A stretch of DNA of 64,000 nucleotides, from NCBI GenBank assembly GCA_016000265.1, contig JAECRL010000006.1:1-64000 (forward strand). Direction: 5' to 3'. Origin of the DNA: Burkholderiales bacterium (GTDB lineage: Bacteria; Pseudomonadota; Gammaproteobacteria; Burkholderiales; Burkholderiaceae_C). The position numbers were made by a program, and so were the translations under genes. The notes under the pieces were generated by a model that was not told the DNA's origin, ran no database searches, and saw only the letters and a program-made list of their open reading frames with translations. Positions 58,989 through 64,000 of this stretch are shown piece after piece; position 1 is the first letter of the stretch; every line of letters starts with the position of its first letter.

Positions 58989-60082
58989 GGTGAGGGTTGA
59001 ACCAGGTCGGGGGTGATGTCGGTGAGCGTGGCGCAACCGGCTTGCGCCATGCACAGCTCGAGCTCTTCGCGCAGGGTGCGCAGCAGGTGGGCCACGCCGA
59101 GTGCCCCGCCCACGGCCAGGGCGTGCACCTGCAGGCGCCCGATCAGCACGGCGTGGGCGCCCAGCGCCAGGGCCTTGAAGGCGTCGTGGCCGCTGCGGAT
59201 GCCGCTGTCGAGCAGGAGGGGGAAGTCGGGGCCCAGGGCCTGGCGCAGCGCGGGCAACTGGCTGAGGCTGGCGGGGGCGCCATCGAGGGCGCGCCCACCG
59301 TGGTTGGAGGCCACGATGCCGTCCACGCCTTGCTCGCGCAGGCGCAGCGCGTCGTCCACCCGCAGCACGCCTTTGACGATGAGCGGCAGGTGGGTTTGCG
59401 TGCGCAGCCAGGCGAGGTCGTCCCAGCGGGGGGCGGTGGCCATGGCGCCTTGGAAGGCGGCGCTGTCGTGTTCGCGCAAGGGGCGCAGCGTGGGGCCGGG
59501 CAGCCCGCGCAGGTTGGCCGCGTGGGCGTGGTCGGGGAAGCGGAAGCCGGCGTGCAAGGCGCGCGGCGAGGGCGTCTGCACGCTGGCGTCGAGGGTCAGC
59601 ACCAGCGCGCTGTAGCCAGCGCGTTCGGCCCGTTGCACCAGGGTGAGCGTGGTGTCGCGGTCGCGTTGCCAGTACAGCTGGAACCAGCGTTGCGCGGCGT
59701 GTTGCGCGATGTCTTCGAGGGGGCAGGACGACAGGGTGCTGGCGACCAGGCAGGTGTCCGTGGCGGTTGCGGCGCGCGCGGTTTCAATCTCGCCGAGGGG
59801 GTGCACGAGCTTCTGGTGAGCCACCGGCGCCAGCAGGATCGGGTGCGCCAGCGCGTGGCCGAGCAGCGTCAGGCGGGTGTGGCCGTGGCGCACGTCCTGC
59901 AGCAGGCGCGGCACGATCTCGAGGCGCTCGAAAGCACGCCGGTTGGCGCGCAGCGTTTGCTCCTGGCCGCTGCCGCCTTCGATGTAGGCGAGCGTTTCGG
60001 GCGCGATGTGCTGCGGGGCCAGGCGCTCGTGGTCGCGTGCGCTGAAGAGGCCGGGGGGCAGGGTCGGTGGGGTGTCAGGCAT
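58982..60082 (-). CDS. FMN-dependent alpha-hydroxy-acid oxidase/dehydrogenase family protein
   Basis: This 366-residue flavoprotein belongs to the lactate dehydrogenase/glycolate oxidase family. FMN-barrel features are [24 protein letters not shown] with the active Tyr, the Lys of [12 protein letters not shown], the catalytic His of [13 protein letters not shown] and [13 protein letters not shown] with AVLIGR. It would oxidise a 2-hydroxy acid. It lies between the TonB receptor and piuC, overlapping piuC by 7 bp, so it is a true member of the iron operon. Its substrate is not known. Confidence 0.88.
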   Translation of the reverse strand: MPDTPPTLPPGLFSARDHERLAPQHIAPETLAYIEGGSGQEQTLRANRRAFERLEIVPRLLQDVRHGHTRLTLLGHALAHPILLAPVAHQKLVHPLGEIETARAATATDTCLVASTLSSCPLEDIAQHAAQRWFQLYWQRDRDTTLTLVQRAERAGYSALVLTLDASVQTPSPRALHAGFRFPDHAHAANLRGLPGPTLRPLREHDSAAFQGAMATAPRWDDLAWLRTQTHLPLIVKGVLRVDDALRLREQGVDGIVASNHGGRALDGAPASLSQLPALRQALGPDFPLLLDSGIRSGHDAFKALALGAHAVLIGRLQVHALAVGGALGVAHLLRTLREELELCMAQAGCATLTDITPDLVQPSPC

Positions 60083-60110
60083 GTGCGGGCATCCTGATTC
60101 AAATGCCGAA

Positions 60111-60141
60111 GGGCCGGCCTGATGCAAGTCAGGCGCGGCCC
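60111..60141 (-). promoter_or_regulatory. intercistronic hairpin downstream of the siderophore receptor
   Basis: A 12-bp stem with one bulge (GGGCCG plus GCCTGA against TCAGGC plus CGGCCC) lies between the receptor stop and the oxidase start. It has no T run. It may protect the receptor message or lower downstream expression. Confidence 0.5.
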
Positions 60142-60175
60142 GGGTTTCAGGTCAAGCAGGGGCTCGGGGTGAGGC

Positions 60176-62512
60176 TCAGAAGTCGTACTTCACCGTCAGG
60201 CGGGCGTTGCGTGCGTCGCCCAGGTAGGCGAACTTGCCGGCGTTGTTGTAGACGGACAGGAAGTACTCCTTGTTGAAGACGTTGCCGATGTTCACGCGGG
60301 CGCTCAGGTTGCGGCTGAACTTGTAGGACGCGAACAGGTCGACGACGGCGTAGGCGGGCACCTCGATGCTGCCTTGTGCGGCTTCGACCCCGCCGTTGTA
60401 CTGCTTGCCGTGGTACGTCAGGTTGCCGCCGAAGCTGAACTTGGGCGTGAACTTGTAGCTGGCCAGCAGCGACAGGGAGTCTTCAGGGAAGTTCGACAGG
60501 CCCTTGCCCACGTTGCTGGCCGTGTAGGACTTGAGCACGCGGGAGTTCATCAGCGCGAAGCCGCCTTGCACACTCAGTTTGTCGGTGACGTTGCCCGCCA
60601 CGCCGAACTCCACGCCGTGGATCTTGTACTCGGCGGTGTTGAGCGTGCCGGTGGTGGTGTAGCCCGTGGCGTTGAGCGACTCCATCACGTCTTTCTTGAC
60701 CGTGTGGAAGGCCGAGGCGGTGGCCAGCAGCTTGTTGTCGAACAGGTTCCACTTGGTGCCCAGCTCGAAGCTGGTGGTCTTCTCGGGCGAGCTGTTCTGG
60801 TAGTTGGCTTGCTTTTGAGCTGACGTGCTGCCCACCAGGCACAGGCCGCCGTAGTTGCAGTTGGTGACGTCGGACTCGCCGCCGTTGAAGTCGGACGCGG
60901 TGCTGATCAGGGCGTAGACGTTGCCTTCGGGCGAGAGCTTGTAGGTCGTGCCCAGGTGCGCGTTCCACAGGCCGGAGTTCAGCGTGTAGCGCTGGTTGTC
61001 GGCCACCACGAAGTTGCTGTACTGGACGCGGTCGTGGCGCACGCCACCGGAGACGCTCAGGGCATCGGTCACGTCCACCGTGTCCATGGCCGTGGCCGAC
61101 AGCGTGCGGGCGTGCCAGTCGCTGGTGAAGTTGCCTTTGCTGAAGGTGCGCTTGAGCTGGTTGTGCAGGGCGTTGCCGTTGGCATCGAACGCCAGGAAGA
61201 CGTTGGTGTTCTGGACGGGGTTGCTGCCCGTTTGGGATTGCTGGATGAAGTCGGGCGTGCCCGTGTTGGTGATGTTGTAGCGGCCGTTGGTGACCTTGTG
61301 ATCGGAGTATTCCAGGCCGAACACGAACTGGTGCTTCATGCCCGCGATGGTCTGGTCGACCAGCACGTTGGTCTGGTTGGCGAAGTACTCCACGTCCTGC
61401 CAGCCGTTGTGCGAGCTCAGTCGCGCGGCGTTGGGCTGGATCGTCGGGTAGGTGGCGTTGGTCGACAGGCCAGGCAGCGCCGCGCTGGTGGCGATGTAGC
61501 CGTTCTCGGTCGTGCCGTAGCGGGTCAGGTTGGTGACCTTGACCTGCTCGTTGGCCTGGTAGCCCACGCGCACGGTGAAGGTGTCGATCTTGGAGGTCAG
61601 GAAGTCCTCGTCTTGCGAGTAGTTCTGGGTGCCTTTGATGATCTTGCTGTCGCGGCCCACCCAGGCGCCCAGGTCGGGGCGGTCGTTGGCTTCGAGGTGG
61701 TAGTAGTCGGTGGTGATGCTGAGCTGGCTGGTGGGCTTGAGGTTCAGCGAGGCGGCCAGGCCCTTGCGTGCGCGGTCCGACGGGTCGCGGCCGGGAACCT
61801 CTTCGTAGGCTTCCAGCAGGTTCACGCGGATGGCGGCGTTGTCGTTGAGGACGTGGTTGGCGTCCAGGCTGAGGCGGCGGTGTTCGTCGGTGCCCACGCC
61901 CACGGAGACCTTGGTGAAGTCGGCCACGGTGGTGGCCTGTTTGGTCACGGAGTTGACGGCCCCGCCGACGGCACCGCGGCCGGCGAAGGTGGCGCTGGGG
62001 CCCTTGGTGATTTCGACTTGTTCGGTGGCGAAGCTCTCGCGCACGGTCATGCCGGGGTCGCGCAGGCCGTCGACGAAGACGTCGGAGCGGGCTTCCTGGC
62101 CGCGGATGATGTAGCGGTCGCCGAAGGCGTTGCCGTTCTCGCCGGTGCCCAGGGTGATGCCGGGTTGGGCGCGCAGGATGTCGCGCAGGTCGGAGCGGCC
62201 GGTGTCTTGAAGCTGTTGCTGGGTCAGCACCGAGATGGTGGCGGCGGTCTCGGCCAGGGGCTTGACGCGGCGCTCGTCACCCGAGGTGCGGGCCTTGTAG
62301 GGCGCGCCCGCTTCGGAGTGCGGGTTGTGGTCGACCGCGCGCTCGGTCACGACCACGGGCTTGAGCGTGGCTTCCTGTGCGGTGGCTTGCGCGTCGGCCT
62401 GAGCGTGGGCCGCCACGGGCATCAGCAAGGCGGTGGAGACGCCCAGGGACAAGGACGTGCGGGAGAGGGTCGGGGTGCGCAGGCTGGACGGGCGCTGGAT
62501 GAGGTGGCTCAT
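60176..62512 (-). CDS. TonB-dependent siderophore receptor
   Basis: This 778-residue outer-membrane receptor imports ferric siderophores using TonB. It has a signal peptide (ends AAHAQ), a TonB box-like KPVVVTERA at ~50, the plug domain (VLTQQQLQDTGRSDLRDILR, YIIRGQEARSDVFVDGLRD, EVEITKGPSATFAGRGAVGG-like block) and a 22-strand barrel ending LTVKYDF. It resembles the Fiu/PiuA catecholate type, which fits the PiuC gene downstream. A candidate Fur box and an unusual structured leader precede it. No purine-rich Shine-Dalgarno is seen close to the ATG. Confidence 0.94.
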   Translation of the reverse strand: MSHLIQRPSSLRTPTLSRTSLSLGVSTALLMPVAAHAQADAQATAQEATLKPVVVTERAVDHNPHSEAGAPYKARTSGDERRVKPLAETAATISVLTQQQLQDTGRSDLRDILRAQPGITLGTGENGNAFGDRYIIRGQEARSDVFVDGLRDPGMTVRESFATEQVEITKGPSATFAGRGAVGGAVNSVTKQATTVADFTKVSVGVGTDEHRRLSLDANHVLNDNAAIRVNLLEAYEEVPGRDPSDRARKGLAASLNLKPTSQLSITTDYYHLEANDRPDLGAWVGRDSKIIKGTQNYSQDEDFLTSKIDTFTVRVGYQANEQVKVTNLTRYGTTENGYIATSAALPGLSTNATYPTIQPNAARLSSHNGWQDVEYFANQTNVLVDQTIAGMKHQFVFGLEYSDHKVTNGRYNITNTGTPDFIQQSQTGSNPVQNTNVFLAFDANGNALHNQLKRTFSKGNFTSDWHARTLSATAMDTVDVTDALSVSGGVRHDRVQYSNFVVADNQRYTLNSGLWNAHLGTTYKLSPEGNVYALISTASDFNGGESDVTNCNYGGLCLVGSTSAQKQANYQNSSPEKTTSFELGTKWNLFDNKLLATASAFHTVKKDVMESLNATGYTTTGTLNTAEYKIHGVEFGVAGNVTDKLSVQGGFALMNSRVLKSYTASNVGKGLSNFPEDSLSLLASYKFTPKFSFGGNLTYHGKQYNGGVEAAQGSIEVPAYAVVDLFASYKFSRNLSARVNIGNVFNKEYFLSVYNNAGKFAYLGDARNARLTVKYDF

Positions 62513-62566
62513 GGTCGAGTGGACGGACGGGAGGTTGTGGATGCGAATTCGGTGTGCCTGGGACGC

Positions 62567-62707
62567 AAAAAAAGACGTTTGTCGAAGGGCCCCGTCTGCC
62601 GCCCGCCCGACCCCCACAGTCAGGCGGGCGACATCCCCACCACGGTCTGCCCGGTGGGCCCCAGGAGGCCCCTCCGGCTTGTCAGACAGCGCCCTTTCGA
62701 CAAACGC
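62567..62707 (-). promoter_or_regulatory. structured leader RNA or small RNA with long-range helix and U7 tail
   Basis: Read on the minus strand, the 5' arm GCGTTTGTCGAAAGGGC (62707-62691) pairs with GCCCTTCGACAAACGT (62590-62575), 16 bp with one bulged A and a terminal wobble. The closed region holds a stem at 62635-62658 (CCCACC/GGTGGG) and a stem at 62600-62630 (CGCCCGCC/GGCGGGCG, plus GAC/GTC). The 3' arm is followed by C and seven T (62573-62567). The candidate promoter just upstream would start RNA at the first base of the long helix. It does not match a riboswitch class I know. It could be an attenuator of the receptor gene or a free ~140-nt small RNA. Confidence 0.6.
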
Positions 62708-62713
62708 ATGCCA

Positions 62714-62742
62714 ATGGTAATGCAAACGATTCGCAATTACAA
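62714..62742 (-). promoter_or_regulatory. candidate Fur-regulated promoter of the iron operon
   Basis: On the minus strand, -35 TTGTAA (62737-62742) and -10 TACCAT (62714-62719) are 17 bp apart. Between them an imperfect palindrome with ends GTAAT/ATTAC (62717-62740) and an A/T-rich middle (GCGAATCGTTTGC) resembles a Fur box. Iron repression fits the genes downstream. Confidence 0.55.
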
Positions 62743-62793
62743 AAGTAAACGCACGGCGAATGTGGTGAATTCGCCATGTCGGCTCGCGGCCAT

Positions 62794-62816
62794 GAAAAAG
62801 GGGGCCGAAGCCCCCT
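62794..62816 (-). terminator. rho-independent terminator of the terC gene
   Basis: On the minus strand AGGGGGC, a TTCG loop and GCCCCCT form a strong stem followed by five T. It isolates the TerC gene from the iron operon promoter. Confidence 0.9.
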
Positions 62817-62854
62817 GTGGTGTGTGCGTGGGGCGCGGCCCCCGGCCCCCGGCG

Positions 62855-63823
62855 TCAGCCCGCCGTCTTGCTCGCGCCGATCTTGGGCGCGGTCTTCACG
62901 CTCCAGATCATGGTCACGGCCAGGATGCCGATGACCACGCCCAGCGAGACCACGACCGGGATCTTGTAGATGTCGATGAGCATCATCTTCGTGCCGATGA
63001 ACACCAGGATCACGGCCAGGCCGTAGCTCAGCAGGTGGAACTTGGCGGCCATGGCGGCGAGCAGGAAGTACATGGCCCGCAAGCCCAGGATGGCGAAGAT
63101 GTTGGACGTCAGCACGATGAACGGGTCGGACGTGATGGCGTAGATGGCGGGGATGGAGTCCACCGCGAAGATCACGTCGGTGAAGCCAACCAGGGCCACG
63201 ACCAGCAGCAGCGGGGTGGCGATCTTCACGCCGTTTTGCACCGTCCAGAATTTCTCGCCATCAAAGTGCTTGCTCACGGGCATGACCTTGCGCAGGAACT
63301 TCAGCGCGGGGTTGCCTTCGAGGTCGGGCTCTTTGTCCGCAGCCCACCACATCTTGATGCCGGTGAGCAGCAAGAAGGCGCCAAAGAGGTACAGCACCCA
63401 GTGGAACTGCGAGATCAGCCAGCCGCCCACCAGGATCATCACCGTGCGCAGCACGATGGCGCCGATGATGCCCATCATCAGCACGCGCTTCTGGTAGGCC
63501 GGTGGCACCGCGAAGTACGTGAAGATCATCAGGAAGACGAAGATGTTGTCCACCGCCAGCGACTTCTCGATGAGGTAGCCGGTGAGGAACTCCAGCGCCT
63601 TGGTGTTGGCCACCGCGGTGCCTTGATCCTGCTGGTAGGCCCACCACAGGAAGCCGTTGAAGGCCAGCGAGAGGGCCACCCAGATGGCGGACCACTTGAC
63701 GGCCTCGGGCACGCTGACTTCGTGGGCGCCTTGCTTTTTGAGCACGACGAAGTCCACGAACAAGGCGAGCAGGACGATGGAAATGAAGACGAGCCAGAGC
63801 CAAAGCGGCGCTGAGGTGAGCAT
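62855..63823 (-). CDS. TerC family membrane protein (manganese-exporter type)
   Basis: This 322-residue inner-membrane protein of the TerC/Alx family has about nine helices. The two acidic metal motifs are in LIEKSLAVDNIFVFLMIF and LVGFTDVIFAVDSIPAIYAI. The central loop LEGNPALKFLRKVMPVSKHF is typical of the Alx subgroup. E. coli Alx and relatives export manganese or protect against alkali; the riboswitch ahead strongly supports manganese. The ATG at 63823 has GGAG 10 bases upstream; an in-frame ATG at 63847 is an alternative and lies next to a hairpin. Confidence 0.93.
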   Translation of the reverse strand: MLTSAPLWLWLVFISIVLLALFVDFVVLKKQGAHEVSVPEAVKWSAIWVALSLAFNGFLWWAYQQDQGTAVANTKALEFLTGYLIEKSLAVDNIFVFLMIFTYFAVPPAYQKRVLMMGIIGAIVLRTVMILVGGWLISQFHWVLYLFGAFLLLTGIKMWWAADKEPDLEGNPALKFLRKVMPVSKHFDGEKFWTVQNGVKIATPLLLVVALVGFTDVIFAVDSIPAIYAITSDPFIVLTSNIFAILGLRAMYFLLAAMAAKFHLLSYGLAVILVFIGTKMMLIDIYKIPVVVSLGVVIGILAVTMIWSVKTAPKIGASKTAG

Positions 63824-63849
63824 GAGGGTTCTCCGATGAACGAACATGA

Positions 63850-63870
63850 CGCGGCTTGCAAACAGCCGCG
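63850..63870 (-). promoter_or_regulatory. hairpin between riboswitch and terC start
   Basis: CGCGGCT and AGCCGCG with a 7-nt loop form a stable stem 27 bp before the chosen ATG and right before the alternative ATG. It may be the expression platform that the riboswitch aptamer controls. Confidence 0.5.
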
Positions 63871-63883
63871 AACCTGAGCGCCG

Positions 63884-64000
63884 AAAGGTCTTGCGATGCA
63901 GGCGGGCGCCTGCCGTGAAACCCGGATGAACGGCCGTTGCAGCCGCTCACCGTATTGACGGGATGCCACCAACCGCGGGTGCGGTGAGCTACTCCCCTTT
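63884..64000 (-). promoter_or_regulatory. yybP-ykoY (manganese) riboswitch, 5' end at window edge
   Basis: On the minus strand the leader starts AAAGGGGAGTAGCTCACCG and ends GCAAGACCTTTCGG, which are the conserved ends of the yybP-ykoY aptamer; AAAGG pairs with CCTTT to close it. CCCGTCAATACGG in the middle fits the second conserved loop. The class senses Mn(II) and commonly controls TerC/Alx and MntP-type exporters, as here. The first bases may be outside the window. Confidence 0.85.

Noticed and set aside
62575..62707. The long inverted arms as ends of a small mobile element
   Set aside because: No target duplication flanks the arms, and the arms coincide with a predicted transcription start and a U run. 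I kept RNA as the better reading but list the element as a refuting outcome.
62567..62707. Cobalamin riboswitch before the TonB receptor
   Set aside because: The required GCCACTG box and the GGTGC/CCGG...CCCGCAACTG core are absent, and the gene neighbours point to iron.
60956..63814. A plus-strand open frame of about 952 codons across the iron operon leader
   Set aside because: It runs antisense through the TonB receptor and TerC genes and across two terminators; no family features.

Overview
The window is high-GC chromosomal DNA from a betaproteobacterium, most likely Burkholderiales (Comamonadaceae or Sphaerotilaceae type); I cannot fix the genus from sequence alone. The support is a PhaM-type polyhydroxyalkanoate granule regulator, PEP-CTERM exported proteins, the betaproteobacterial gene orders dusB-fis-purH...ruvC, argB-nucleotidase-slmA and AAA(DUF815)-Nudix, and a bacterial class A RNase P RNA. 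I saw no insertion sequence, prophage, CRISPR array, tRNA or rRNA.

Layout. At 0.3-0.5 kb is a 61-codon peptide with a double-glycine (microcin/bacteriocin-type) leader. At 0.5-3.1 kb a TetR regulator and an acyl-CoA dehydrogenase lie behind a tandem palindromic operator. At 3.3-11.5 kb are a protein with two complete membrane diguanylate cyclase modules, a PEP-CTERM protein, a FIST sensor behind phaM, a Tat-exported PhoD-like phosphatase and an HNH nuclease. At 11.8-20.8 kb is a fatty-acid beta-oxidation block: tetR, acyl-CoA dehydrogenase, fadB, fadA, then two paralogous alpha/beta hydrolases and an enoyl-CoA hydratase. The 11.8-kb tetR carries the same operator core as the 3-kb locus, so the two loci probably form one fatty-acid regulon.

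From 20.9 to 35.4 kb are mixed housekeeping and envelope genes: DUF6502, a DUF5666 lipoprotein, a 2OG oxygenase, an acyl-CoA thioesterase, an Atm1-like ABC exporter, a DUF4394 lipoprotein, a prohibitin-like protein, pyrC, cysK, dsbD, a Bcr/CflA transporter, rnpB, a periplasmic alpha-carbonic anhydrase and ruvC. Between ruvC and purH sit two PEP-CTERM genes and a marR-hydrolase pair, which splits a cluster that is usually compact. At 43.3-47.0 kb is a copper-handling gene set (Cys/His protein, TolC-like lipoprotein, multicopper oxidase, CusF-like chaperone). At 47-57 kb come argB, a HAD nucleotidase, slmA, another PEP-CTERM protein, a 5'-nucleotidase with a calcium-repeat tail, AAA and Nudix genes, a crotonase, a SWIB protein and an Old Yellow Enzyme homologue.

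At 57.2-62.8 kb is an iron-uptake gene set transcribed leftward: TonB siderophore receptor, FMN hydroxy-acid oxidase, PiuC-type dioxygenase and Fe(III)-binding protein. In front of the receptor, a candidate Fur-controlled promoter is placed so that transcription would begin on the first base of a long-range RNA helix. That helix encloses at least two more hairpins and ends in a seven-U tract, about 140 nt in all. I do not recognise this element, and it is the strongest candidate here for something undescribed. At the right edge a TerC-family gene lies behind a yybP-ykoY-type (manganese) riboswitch that runs to the end of the window.
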